Of a DNA stretch of 64,000 bases, positions 26,799-35,441 are shown piece by piece. Origin of the DNA: an uncultured Selenomonadales bacterium (GTDB lineage: Bacteria; Bacillota; Negativicutes; Selenomonadales; Selenomonadaceae); NCBI GenBank assembly GCA_947165145.1, contig CAMUZG010000003.1:1-64000 (forward strand), given 5' to 3'. Position numbers and translations under genes: made by a program. Numbering within the stretch: position 1 is the first letter of the stretch; each line of letters starts with the position of its first letter. A model generated the notes under the pieces. It searched no databases. It was not told the origin of the DNA and worked only from the letters and a program-made list of their open reading frames with translations.

Positions 26799-27517
26799 TT
26801 CACCTTAAAGAAGTCACAAAAATTTACAAAGATAACGGCGTGCTCGCGCTCGACAAAGTCAGCTTGGACATTGAACGTGGCGAATTCGTTTTTATCGTCG
26901 GCACGTCGGGCAGCGGCAAATCCACGCTGATGAAACTTTTAATGCACGAGGAAGTTGCGACGTCGGGAAGTATCATCGTCGACGGCAAGGACGTTACAAC
27001 TCTCAAGCCGAAAGAAGTTCCATACCTGCGGCGCGCGCTCGGCGTCATCTTCCAAGATTATCGCCTACTCGAAGACAAAACCGTTTACGAGAACGTAGCC
27101 TTTGCAATGCAAGTTATCGAGGCTCCGCGAAAAATCATGCAACGTAGCGTAAACACCGTGCTTGACATCGTCGGCTTGCGCGACAAGTACAACAGCTTTC
27201 CCAATCAGCTCAGCGGCGGCGAACAGCAACGCGTTGCCATTGCCAGGGCGATTGTCAACGACCCGCGAATTGTCATTGCCGACGAGCCGACAGGAAATCT
27301 TGACCCCGAAACGAGTTGGGACATTATGGACATTTTTCAGCGAATCAACGCGGCGGGCACAACAATTTTCATGGCGACGCACGACAAGACCATTGTCGAC
27401 CAAATGCAACGGCGTGTTATTGAAATTGTCGGCGGCAAAATTACTCGCGACGAGGCTCGCGGTGCCTACTCCGAAGAACAGGTGCAATCGACGTTCGACA
27501 AATTCTACTACAGATGA
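26795..27517 (+). CDS. ftsE: Cell-division ABC ATPase FtsE (no ftsX partner here)
   Basis: A 240-residue ATPase with Walker [30 protein letters not shown] typical of FtsE, signature [14 protein letters not shown] and Walker [13 protein letters not shown]. FtsE normally works with the membrane protein FtsX to activate wall hydrolases at the septum. Here ftsX is not the next gene; pseudopilin genes follow. The start at 26795 overlaps the Uma2 stop (ATGA). It could partner with an unlinked FtsX or a pilus component. Confidence 0.9.
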   Translation: MIHLKEVTKIYKDNGVLALDKVSLDIERGEFVFIVGTSGSGKSTLMKLLMHEEVATSGSIIVDGKDVTTLKPKEVPYLRRALGVIFQDYRLLEDKTVYENVAFAMQVIEAPRKIMQRSVNTVLDIVGLRDKYNSFPNQLSGGEQQRVAIARAIVNDPRIVIADEPTGNLDPETSWDIMDIFQRINAAGTTIFMATHDKTIVDQMQRRVIEIVGGKITRDEARGAYSEEQVQSTFDKFYYR

Positions 27518-27527
27518 GGAACCGACA

Positions 27528-28028
27528 ATGCAACGAGGATTCGCGACGCTCGAAATAATTTTCGCGCTAATTGTAATTGCCGTGCTCATGACAGTCGCCC
27601 TGCCGAACGTCAACCGAATCATCGACAGAGTCGCGCTCGACTACGAAACCAAAAGCCTTTACAGCGAACTCAGATTTTTGCAGTCACTGAACAGGTCGGG
27701 GAAAATCGACGCTGCTGGCTCCGGTCGCAGATTTAAAAGCGACGCCCCGTCATTGCAAATTTCCCCCAATAAATTCACGTGGCAAATCATGCGCGGCAAA
27801 ACTCCAATCGGCGACGCTCATCAAATGCATCACATCAAGAAAATCGATTTAAGATTTGAAACGGAACTTTCGCAGAACAAAATCACTTTCGACACGAACG
27901 GGCAGGCGACAAACCTTGCGTACAGTTCTTTGAGCGGCAAGTTGACGTTGACTTCGCGGCTCGGCAAAAATTCGACAATCGTTTTCGACAGCGTCGGGCG
28001 ATTCAGAGGCGGTCGCAACAATGAATAG
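27528..28028 (+). CDS. Type IV pilin-like / pseudopilin protein
   Basis: This 166-residue protein begins MQRGFATLEIIFALIVIAVL, with a prepilin-peptidase cleavage site G|F, Glu at +5 and a hydrophobic helix. The globular part resembles GspH-like minor pseudopilins. The frame is open far upstream inside ftsE, but the ATG at 27528 places the cleavage site correctly. Ribosome binding is weak (GAGGA). It overlaps the next gene by eight bases. Confidence 0.85.
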   Translation: MQRGFATLEIIFALIVIAVLMTVALPNVNRIIDRVALDYETKSLYSELRFLQSLNRSGKIDAAGSGRRFKSDAPSLQISPNKFTWQIMRGKTPIGDAHQMHHIKKIDLRFETELSQNKITFDTNGQATNLAYSSLSGKLTLTSRLGKNSTIVFDSVGRFRGGRNNE

Positions 28029-28458
28029 ATTAAAAACCGTCCTACGCGGGCAACGCGGCTTCATGTTGCTCAACGTCGTTTTCTTGACGCTGATAACTGC
28101 CTTTGCCGCAACGATTCTACTCAACGCCGCACCACGCGCAAAAAGTCCGCAATCAACGTTACGATTAATCGCGCTCAATTTGGCGAACGAACAATTTGCA
28201 CAACTCGAATCACTTGCGGCGACGGGCGAAAATATTCGCGGTAGTTATCCTTTTCTCGGTGTTCCAAGCGACTTGAAAAACTTCAGCTTCCGCAAGAAAG
28301 ATTCGACGGTTCCGATTGAATTCAAAGTCAAAACGACCGTCAGAGGCAGCGGCAATCTTCGCAAGGCAAAAGTTACGGTCACAATCGACGGCGACGAAAA
28401 TTTCAAACTTGAGGCGGAAAGGACGATTCGCGTTGTTCAACCGAAAACATCACAATAG
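28021..28458 (+). CDS. Minor pseudopilin-like protein with Asn at +5
   Basis: A 145-residue protein with a short basic leader, QRG|FMLLNVVFLTLITAFAATILL, and a beta-rich remainder. It has the pilin-like helix, but Asn replaces the usual Glu at mature position 5. In type II secretion the tip pseudopilin GspK is the one that lacks Glu5, so this may be a tip protein, although its size is closer to GspI. Coupled by overlap to both neighbours. Confidence 0.75.
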   Translation: MNRLKTVLRGQRGFMLLNVVFLTLITAFAATILLNAAPRAKSPQSTLRLIALNLANEQFAQLESLAATGENIRGSYPFLGVPSDLKNFSFRKKDSTVPIEFKVKTTVRGSGNLRKAKVTVTIDGDENFKLEAERTIRVVQPKTSQ

Positions 28459-29017
28459 CGGCGGGTTCGTGCTCGTGGAGTTCGCGATTGCCCTGCCGCT
28501 TTTAATTTTGCTCGGTTACGGATTAGCGATCGTCGGCGTGAAAATTTTTCAGCTCGGCAAAGCTCAGCTCGCTGATTACGTCCTGGAGAATGAAGCTCAA
28601 TACGTCATCGAACGCATAACGCACCAAGCACGAGCCGCAAAGGAAGTCATCGCCGAAAACCAAAATAATCAAGTCAAATTCGTCTATCACACCGCCGTTG
28701 ACGATAAATATGATCCGAACGCCTCATTTGCCGACGTTTGCGAAACGCAATTCATTTCCTCTTATCAAAAAGCGGGCAGATATTATCCGAATCTCTACGC
28801 GACGCGGCAAAATGTCAGCGCACCTTCTAACCCGATAACTGGCGAAAATTCTTTCGGCGACACGCAGATTATTTCGCTGAAGTTCGCTGAACTTAACGAT
28901 AACGTTCTGCACGTCTCGTTGGAAATGGAAAGTCTCGTCACGCACCGCAGAATAAAAATCAACACGGCAATTTTCATGCCGAACTGCACGCACAAAGAAG
29001 GTCTGCCCCGTGAATGA
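28433..29017 (+). CDS. Pseudopilin-like protein (GspJ-like)
   Basis: A 194-residue protein with the prepilin-type site GG|FVLVEFAIALPLLILLGYG and Glu at +5. No ATG or GTG lies suitably near the site; I take the TTG at 28433, ten bases after an AAAGGA, giving a leader of about 11 residues and a 26-base overlap with the previous gene. The remaining sequence fits a minor pseudopilin. The start is the uncertain part. Confidence 0.72.
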   Translation: MFNRKHHNSGGFVLVEFAIALPLLILLGYGLAIVGVKIFQLGKAQLADYVLENEAQYVIERITHQARAAKEVIAENQNNQVKFVYHTAVDDKYDPNASFADVCETQFISSYQKAGRYYPNLYATRQNVSAPSNPITGENSFGDTQIISLKFAELNDNVLHVSLEMESLVTHRRIKINTAIFMPNCTHKEGLPRE

Positions 29018-29528
29018 AAAGGGCTTCGCGACAATTTTCGGGCTGTGCTTGATTTTAGTCTTCGCGCTGGTCGTCAAAGGCATTCAAGCGGCAGAAAATA
29101 ATCACGCTCACGAAACGACGAATCTTCAAGCGGAATTCGAGTTGCAAAACGCAGCGGACAGTGCGCTAATCGAAGTGGCTGATGAAGTTTTGCGCGACCC
29201 AACCATATTGCCCGAAAAAATTCCTTACGTTGTAAACAGCCGCAAGAATTCTCAACGCCAATTCACCAAAACTTTCGGCAAAATCACCGTCGACGTTTGG
29301 GGCGAGAAGATAAACATTCGTTCTTACGAAGTCAATCACTCAACCAAAATTGCAAGCCGAATCCCCGCCGACATCGACAAGCCGTGCTACGTTTTTTTCA
29401 GTTTGGCGCAGACAACAATTCACGGCGTGACAATTTATCGGCGTGCCTTCGCTTACGTTGAAGTGAACGACGCCAACGAAACGATTCACTTTACGACGTT
29501 GAAGTCAAGCAATTACGATTTCGAGTAG
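29010..29528 (+). CDS. Pilus-assembly (PilX/GspK-like) minor protein
   Basis: This 172-residue protein has a short leader and a hydrophobic helix (KGFATIFGLCLILVFALVVKGI) followed by AAENNHAHETTNLQAEFELQNAADSALIE, a pattern typical of PilX-type proteins, where a long helix precedes repeated Ala/Gln positions. It starts with GTG inside the end of the previous gene. It is the last of the four pilus-related small genes before fbp. Confidence 0.7.
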   Translation: MNEKGFATIFGLCLILVFALVVKGIQAAENNHAHETTNLQAEFELQNAADSALIEVADEVLRDPTILPEKIPYVVNSRKNSQRQFTKTFGKITVDVWGEKINIRSYEVNHSTKIASRIPADIDKPCYVFFSLAQTTIHGVTIYRRAFAYVEVNDANETIHFTTLKSSNYDFE

Positions 29529-29565
29529 GTTGACGACAAAATTTTTTAAGGAGCTGATGACAATC

Positions 29566-31470
29566 ATGGCTAAAGATTACGACTTCGCGGCGAGCTTGAT
29601 GCGCATTCTCTCGGAAAAATATCCGACGAAAGAATCCATTTACGAAAAGCTCATTTACCTGCAATCGCGGCTGTCACTGCCGAAGGGCACCGAACATTTC
29701 ATGAGCGATTTGCACGGCGAATACGATTTGTTCCTGCATATCATCAACAACTGCTCCGGCGTCATTCGCGAGAAGGTTGATTACATTTTCGGCGACCTGC
29801 TCGGCGAGGAAGAAATTGCGGAGTTCTGCACGCTGATTTACTACCCGAAAGAAAAAATCATGCAGATTAAGGCGCAACAACGCGACACGTCTGCTTGGTA
29901 CCGCAAAAATTTGGCGCGGCTCGTCAAGCTGTCGAAATTCATGAGCTATAAATATCCGTCTTTCAAAATGCGCGAACTTATCCCGAATCGTTATGAAACT
30001 GTCATTTTGGAATTGCTCAACACGCACCCCGAGGCCGACGAGGCGCAGAAAATTTATTACGAAAAACTTTTGAATTCAATCGTCGAGATAAACAGCGGCG
30101 CAGATTTTATTCACGCCTTCACGGAACTGATAAAGCGGCTTGCGATTCACAGGTTGCATCTTGTCGGCGACTTCTTCGACCGCGGCGATCGTCCCGACGC
30201 GATTTTGAATTTGCTGATGAAACATTCCGCGAACGTCGACATTCAATGGGGCAATCATGACGTGCTGTGGATGGGCGCGGCTCTCGGCAGTGAAGTTTGT
30301 ATCGCGACTGTCGTCCGCAATTCACTGCACTACAACAACACAGACGTTTTGGAACGCGGCTACGGTATCAGCCTTCGCCCGCTGACAATTTTCGCGTCCA
30401 ATCTTTATCCTAATGAAGATCCGCTACGTGCCGCCGAACTCGCAAGCTTGATGATGATGTTCAAACTCGAAGGGCAGCTGATTCGTCGTAACCCCGATTT
30501 CAAAATGAATTCGCGACTCCTGCTTGACAAAATCAATTTCGACGACGGCACAGTTACAATCGGCGATAAAGTTTGTAAGCTCACGACGATGAATTTCCCG
30601 ACGCTTGACAGAAATTCCGACGACATTTACCGCTTGACTGACGACGAGCAGGAAATTATTTCGGGCTTGCAGGAAAATTTTTTGTCGAGTGCCAATCTTC
30701 AAACGCACGTCGATTATCTGTACAAGAAGGGCGCAACGTACACTTGCCACAACGGGACGCTGCTTTTTCACGCGAATGTTCCGCTCAACGATGACGGTTC
30801 CTTCAAAGAAATTTCGTTCGAGAACGAGACTTTCAGCGGCAAAAATTATTTCGATTACGTTGACCGCCGCGCACGTCGCGCTTACTTCGACAGGCAGCAA
30901 CAGGATTTGGATTTTATGTATTTTTTGTGGTGCGGATTGTTGAGTCCGATTGCGGGCAGAGAATTTCGCACGTTTGAACGCGTCTTCACCGACGACAAAG
31001 ACATTTGGCGCGAACCTGCCGACCCGTATTATACGCTGATTGACGACGTGAAGGTTTGCGACGCGATTTTGACGGAATTCGGGCTTGACACTCGGAGCGG
31101 GCACATCATCAACGGTCACGTTCCCGTTCGCGTGCGGCAAGGCGAAAGTCCAATCAAAGCGGGCGGCAAAGCTGTCGTCATTGACGGCGGATTCAGCACG
31201 CCTTATCACGAGAAGACGGGCATTTCGGGCTACACGCTCATTTCAAATTCTCGCGGCTTCAGACTGTTGCGCCACCAAAAAATCGCCGACGTTAAACTTG
31301 CCCTTGCCGAAAACAAAGACATCGAGTCGACGGCAGAGACTGTCGAAATTTTGTCGCGGCACATGACGGTTGGCGACACTGACCACGGGCAAGGCATTCG
31401 CGACGAAATTATCGGGTTGCACAAATTATTGCTGGCGTATCAAAACGGCACGATTCTCCCGCAAAGCTGA
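29566..31470 (+). CDS. fbp: Fructose-1,6-bisphosphatase, class III
   Basis: The 634-residue enzyme hydrolyses fructose 1,6-bisphosphate in gluconeogenesis. It is the Firmicute class III type, a calcineurin-like metallophosphatase, with FMSDLHGEYDLFLHII, HLVGDFFDRGDRPDAIL, IQWGNHDVLWMGAA and INGHVPVR. AAGGAG supports the ATG at 29566, not the earlier TTG. It follows the pilus genes closely but has no functional link to them. A PPi-type phosphofructokinase lies at 37.9 kb. Confidence 0.96.
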   Translation: MAKDYDFAASLMRILSEKYPTKESIYEKLIYLQSRLSLPKGTEHFMSDLHGEYDLFLHIINNCSGVIREKVDYIFGDLLGEEEIAEFCTLIYYPKEKIMQIKAQQRDTSAWYRKNLARLVKLSKFMSYKYPSFKMRELIPNRYETVILELLNTHPEADEAQKIYYEKLLNSIVEINSGADFIHAFTELIKRLAIHRLHLVGDFFDRGDRPDAILNLLMKHSANVDIQWGNHDVLWMGAALGSEVCIATVVRNSLHYNNTDVLERGYGISLRPLTIFASNLYPNEDPLRAAELASLMMMFKLEGQLIRRNPDFKMNSRLLLDKINFDDGTVTIGDKVCKLTTMNFPTLDRNSDDIYRLTDDEQEIISGLQENFLSSANLQTHVDYLYKKGATYTCHNGTLLFHANVPLNDDGSFKEISFENETFSGKNYFDYVDRRARRAYFDRQQQDLDFMYFLWCGLLSPIAGREFRTFERVFTDDKDIWREPADPYYTLIDDVKVCDAILTEFGLDTRSGHIINGHVPVRVRQGESPIKAGGKAVVIDGGFSTPYHEKTGISGYTLISNSRGFRLLRHQKIADVKLALAENKDIESTAETVEILSRHMTVGDTDHGQGIRDEIIGLHKLLLAYQNGTILPQS

Positions 31471-31476
31471 TTCGAT

Positions 31477-31505
31477 TTGGAATGAGGAATCAAATCTGCT
31501 ATAAT
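31477..31505 (+). promoter_or_regulatory. Promoter for proS
   Basis: TTGGAA (31477-31482) and TATAAT (31500-31505) have a 17-base spacer. The -35 lies inside a short degenerate copy of the heptad repeat (31474-31497). Confidence 0.75.
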
Positions 31506-31534
31506 AGCCGAAATTTTTATCAGAGGTGATATTT

Positions 31535-33247
31535 TTGAGAGCAACACAACTTTACGCACCGACATTACGCGAATCGCCCGCCGAAGCCGAACTCGTCAGC
31601 CATAAACTGATGTTCCGCGCAGGATTAATTCGCAAAGCAGCTGGCGGATTGTATTCGTATCTGCCGCTCGGTTGGCGCACAATGAAAAAAATCATGCAAA
31701 TCATTCGCGAAGAAATGGATTTTGCCGGCGGACAGGAAATTATGATGCCTATCGTTCAACCAGCCGAAATTTGGCAGGAATCGGGACGTTGGGCAGTCTA
31801 CGGCGACGAAATGATGCGTCTTAAAGATCGTCACGGTCGAGAATTCGCTCTCGGTCCCACGCACGAAGAAATGATTACAACTTTAATCCGCGATGAAGTC
31901 CGCTCCTACAAACAACTGCCGCTCATGCTCTATCAAATCCAAAATAAGTACCGCGACGAGATTAGACCGCGTTTCGGATTGATGAGAAGCCGCGAATTCG
32001 TCATGAAAGACCTTTATTCGTTCGATCGCGACGTTGACGGCATGAATATTTCCTATCGGAAGATGTACGACGCTTACAGCAGAGTTTTTGAGCGTTGCGG
32101 ATTGAAATTTCGCGCTGTCGAGGCGGATAACGGCGCAATCGGCGGCGGTCACTCTCACGAATTCACTGTTTTGGCTCCCAGCGGCGAATCAAGCATTGCT
32201 TACTGCGAAAATTGCAATTTTGCGGCGTCCGACGAGAAAGCTGAGCTAAAAATCATAAAATCTGCGCCCGAAGACCTTAAACCACTCGAAAAAGTCAAAA
32301 CTCCCGCCTGTCACACGATTGAACTTGTCAAAAACTTCCTGAACGTGCCGATTGAGAAGACAATTAAGGCTGTTGCGTTCATGGACGACGACGAACGGCT
32401 AATTTTGGCTTTTGTGCGCGGTGATCACGAAGTAAACGAGATAAAAGTCCTAAATTCCGTCGAAAATGCCAATCATCTTTACATGGCGGACGAAAAATTG
32501 ATTAAAGCGGCGAATTCTTGCCCCGGATTCATGAGTCCGATTGGAATTTCGGACGCAATTATCGTTGTCGACCAAACTGTTATGGAAATGTGCAATGCTG
32601 TCGCCGGTGCGAACGAAATTGACGCGCATTTTATCAACGTCACGCCAAAAAGAGACTTTGACGCCGAAAAAATCATTATTTCCGATATTCGCATGGTTCA
32701 AGCGGGCGATCCGTGCCCTCATTGCGGAAAATCGCTCAAAATGACGCGCGGAATTGAAGTCGGGCAGGTTTTTACGCTTGGAAAGAAATATTCTGCCGCT
32801 TTGAACGCAAAATTTCTCGATGAAGACGGCAAAGAAAAAGTTTTCGAGATGGGTTGCTACGGAATCGGCGTCGGACGCACAATGGCGGCTGCTATCGAAC
32901 AAAATAACGACGCTGACGGCATAATTTGGAATAAAAATATCGCTCCTTTTGAGGTTGTTGTCGTTCCCGTCAACGCAAAAGACGCCTCGCAACTCGAATT
33001 CGCCGAAAAAATTTACGATGAACTCAAAATTGCAGGCGTCGATGTACTTCTTGACGACAGAAAAGAGCGTGCAGGCGTCAAATTTAAGGATTGCGACCTT
33101 ATCGGATACCCGTTACGCGTCACGATTAGCCCGAAAACCTTGGAAAGCGGCAATATCGAAGTAAAAATCCGCAAAACAGGCGAATTTCTCAACTTTTCTC
33201 GTGAAAATTGTGTTTCTCAAATCGTCGAGCTGTTAAAAAGCTTGTAA
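31535..33247 (+). CDS. proS: Prolyl-tRNA synthetase
   Basis: The 570-residue class II synthetase charges tRNA-Pro. Motif 1 to 3 patterns are visible (MQIIREEMDFAGGQEIMMP; RPRFGLMRSREFVMKDLYSF; GCYGIGVGRTMAAAIEQ), with an insertion editing domain between motifs 2 and 3 and a C-terminal anticodon-binding domain. The TTG at 31535 sits six bases after AGAGGTG and gives the family N-terminus MRATQLYAPTLRE. It converges with the flavoprotein gene, ending one base apart. Confidence 0.97.
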   Translation: MRATQLYAPTLRESPAEAELVSHKLMFRAGLIRKAAGGLYSYLPLGWRTMKKIMQIIREEMDFAGGQEIMMPIVQPAEIWQESGRWAVYGDEMMRLKDRHGREFALGPTHEEMITTLIRDEVRSYKQLPLMLYQIQNKYRDEIRPRFGLMRSREFVMKDLYSFDRDVDGMNISYRKMYDAYSRVFERCGLKFRAVEADNGAIGGGHSHEFTVLAPSGESSIAYCENCNFAASDEKAELKIIKSAPEDLKPLEKVKTPACHTIELVKNFLNVPIEKTIKAVAFMDDDERLILAFVRGDHEVNEIKVLNSVENANHLYMADEKLIKAANSCPGFMSPIGISDAIIVVDQTVMEMCNAVAGANEIDAHFINVTPKRDFDAEKIIISDIRMVQAGDPCPHCGKSLKMTRGIEVGQVFTLGKKYSAALNAKFLDEDGKEKVFEMGCYGIGVGRTMAAAIEQNNDADGIIWNKNIAPFEVVVVPVNAKDASQLEFAEKIYDELKIAGVDVLLDDRKERAGVKFKDCDLIGYPLRVTISPKTLESGNIEVKIRKTGEFLNFSRENCVSQIVELLKSL

Positions 33248-33248
33248 T

Positions 33249-34481
33249 TCATTGCGCGGCGAAAATTCCTGCAGAATTTCCCATTGACCACGCTGCTTGA
33301 AGATTAAATCCGCCAGTGAAGCCGTCAATGTCCAAAATTTCTCCGATTATGTAGAGATTTTTAATGATTTTTGACTCAAAAGTCTTAGGATTCACTTCTT
33401 TTATCGAAATACCGCCCGAAGTGATGATTGCCTCATCAATCGGGCGAGTTTTTTTTATTGTCAGCGGCAAACACTGTAAAATTTCGACTAAACGACGCCT
33501 TTCAGCCTGTTTTATATCGTCAACGCGTTTTTCTTCGGGCAAATACGCCAAATCCAATACAATCGGTATTAATTTTGACGGAAGCAGGTCAATCAGTGCG
33601 TTTTTCATGGTTTTTCGCCTAAATTTGTCAAAATCTCGCAGGATTCTTGCGTCAAGTTGTTCTGGCGTCAATGCGGGCTTTAAATTTATTTCAATCTCAA
33701 CAAATCGTCCGTCAGACAATAATTTCGCGGCTTTTCGGCTCAAAGTCAAAATTATCGGTCCAGAAACGCCGAAATGCGTAAATAACATCTCGCCGAACTG
33801 CTCATCGACTGATTTTCCGTCCGATAACAGCTTCACATGTACATTTTTTAGCGATAATCCTTGCAAATCATGAACAAATTCTTCTTCCGTTTCTAGCGGC
33901 ACGAGTGCAGGCAAAATTTCAGTTATTGTGTGTCCGAGTTTCCGCGCAAAGTTAAATCCGTCGCCTGTTGAGCCTGTTTTTGGGTAACTTAATCCTCCTG
34001 TCGCCAAAATTACCGCATCTGCAGTAAAAATTTTATCGCCTACGACTTTTACGCCGATGATTTTTTTATTTTCAACCAAAATATCTGTCACAGGCGAATT
34101 TTTTCGGACATCTACGCCCAAAACAGCCATTTTTCTGGTCAAAGCGTCTACAATTTCATTTGCGTCGTCACTAACTGGAAAAATTCTGCCGCCACGTTCA
34201 ATTTTCGTCGAAACTCCGAGATTTTCAAAGAAATTTACCGTATCTGAAGCCGAAAAACTCTTAAATGCGCTGTAAAGGAACTTCCCGTTGTGAATATTTT
34301 TGACGAATTCGGCAATATCGGCGTTATTCGTCAAATTACAGCGACCTTTGCCGGTAATTCCTAGTTTTCGACCGACTTTAGGCATTTTTTCAAGCAAAGT
34401 GACGTTCGCGCCGTGTTCAGCTGCACGAATTGCCGACATCATACCTGCACAACCGCCGCCTATGACAATAATTTTCTTCAT
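33249..34481 (-). CDS. HI0933/BaiN-family FAD-dependent oxidoreductase
   Basis: This 410-residue flavoprotein has the FAD dinucleotide motif IIVIGGGCAGMMSAIRAAEHG, the family signature GRKLGITGKGRCNLTNN, ATGGLSYPKTGSTGDG and a C-terminal ITSGGISIKEVNPKTFESK block. Members are mostly uncharacterised; BaiN reduces bile acid intermediates. The ATG follows the rluB stop by two bases; a TTG six bases earlier is an alternative. Confidence 0.9.
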   Translation of the reverse strand: MKKIIVIGGGCAGMMSAIRAAEHGANVTLLEKMPKVGRKLGITGKGRCNLTNNADIAEFVKNIHNGKFLYSAFKSFSASDTVNFFENLGVSTKIERGGRIFPVSDDANEIVDALTRKMAVLGVDVRKNSPVTDILVENKKIIGVKVVGDKIFTADAVILATGGLSYPKTGSTGDGFNFARKLGHTITEILPALVPLETEEEFVHDLQGLSLKNVHVKLLSDGKSVDEQFGEMLFTHFGVSGPIILTLSRKAAKLLSDGRFVEIEINLKPALTPEQLDARILRDFDKFRRKTMKNALIDLLPSKLIPIVLDLAYLPEEKRVDDIKQAERRRLVEILQCLPLTIKKTRPIDEAIITSGGISIKEVNPKTFESKIIKNLYIIGEILDIDGFTGGFNLQAAWSMGNSAGIFAAQ

Positions 34482-34483
34482 AT

Positions 34484-35194
34484 TCAATCACCGACCAAAT
34501 TTTTAAGCGAAGATACTTCTTCAGCCGTCAAAACTCTGAAATTGCCGACTTTCAAGCCGTCAAGCGTCAAATTTGCGAATTTTATACGCTTTAATCGCTT
34601 AACATCGCAACCGATAGCCGCGAACATGCGTCGAATTTGCCGATTTCGCCCCTCGTGAATCGTAATTTCTACCAAATCTTTGTCGAGAAGATAAATTTCA
34701 GCAGGAGCAGTCAATCCGTCGTCGAGTTCGATACCTGCGCGGAGTAAATCAAGCTTTTCTTCGGTTAAAATGCCCGAAATTTTGGCGCGATAAGTCTTTT
34801 CAATCTCAAAACGCGGATGAATCAGCGAATTTGTCAAATCTCCGTCGTTTGTGAGCAAAATCAGACCTTCGGAGTTCAAATCAAGCCTTCCGACAGGATA
34901 AACGCGTTTTTCACGGAAATTTTCGCATAAAAGTTCCAAAATTGTCTTGCGACCTCGCTCATCGTGCGCCGTAGAGACATATCCGCGAGGTTTGTTGAGC
35001 AAAATATAAATTTTTTCCGTGTCGAAGTGCAAAAGTTTGCCGTCGACGCGGATTTTTTGGTTGATGTCGGCTTTCGCGCCGAGTTCGGTGATAATTTTGC
35101 CGTCGACCGAGACTTTTCCGTTCAAAATCAAATTTTCAGCCTGTCGACGCGAACAAATTCCTGCGCGAGCGATAATTTTCTGCAATCTGTCCAA
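34484..35194 (-). CDS. rluB: Pseudouridine synthase RluB-type
   Basis: The 236-residue protein has an S4 domain (MDRLQKIIARAGICSRRQAE) and the RsuA/RluB/E/F catalytic motif GRLDLNSEGLILLTNDG, then IHEGRNRQIRRMF. It makes pseudouridine in 23S rRNA. RluB versus RluE/F cannot be settled by eye. It begins with TTG after GGAG. It precedes the flavoprotein gene in a two-gene operon. Confidence 0.92.
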   Translation of the reverse strand: MDRLQKIIARAGICSRRQAENLILNGKVSVDGKIITELGAKADINQKIRVDGKLLHFDTEKIYILLNKPRGYVSTAHDERGRKTILELLCENFREKRVYPVGRLDLNSEGLILLTNDGDLTNSLIHPRFEIEKTYRAKISGILTEEKLDLLRAGIELDDGLTAPAEIYLLDKDLVEITIHEGRNRQIRRMFAAIGCDVKRLKRIKFANLTLDGLKVGNFRVLTAEEVSSLKNLVGD

Positions 35195-35261
35195 AAAATC
35201 AGCTCCAAAAAAGTTTTTGGCGATTATAACACAAAAAATTTGGTTTGAAACGTCTTTGAAG

Positions 35262-35441
35262 TAAAAAAATCGATTTGAAAGCCGTTTTGAGCGTGCAAAA
35301 ATAAAATTCTACATATATATAATTTTAACGTCGAAAAAACGGCGTTGTGACGTTGATTTTCGGCGCAAAAAAAAATCCCCCCATTTTTTCGGGGGATTTT
35401 GAGCTTCAAAATTAAAATTCCACATACGTATAATTTTAACA
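35262..35441. repeat. Intergenic element with internal terminator, copy 2
   Basis: Second copy of the element at 15761-15969. It contains two direct repeats of an AAAATTC-ACATA..TATAATTTTAAC box about 100 bases apart (near 35307 and 35410), the GACGTTGATTTTCGGCG block and a C6/G5 hairpin. The T-run of the hairpin (minus strand, 35375-35367) serves as terminator for the phosphoesterase gene ending at 35442. Confidence 0.72.
35367..35396 (-). terminator. Terminator of the folD-phosphoesterase operon
   Basis: Minus-strand CCCCC/GGGGG arms around a six-A/T loop are followed by nine Ts (35375-35367), 46 bases past the stop. Confidence 0.75.
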
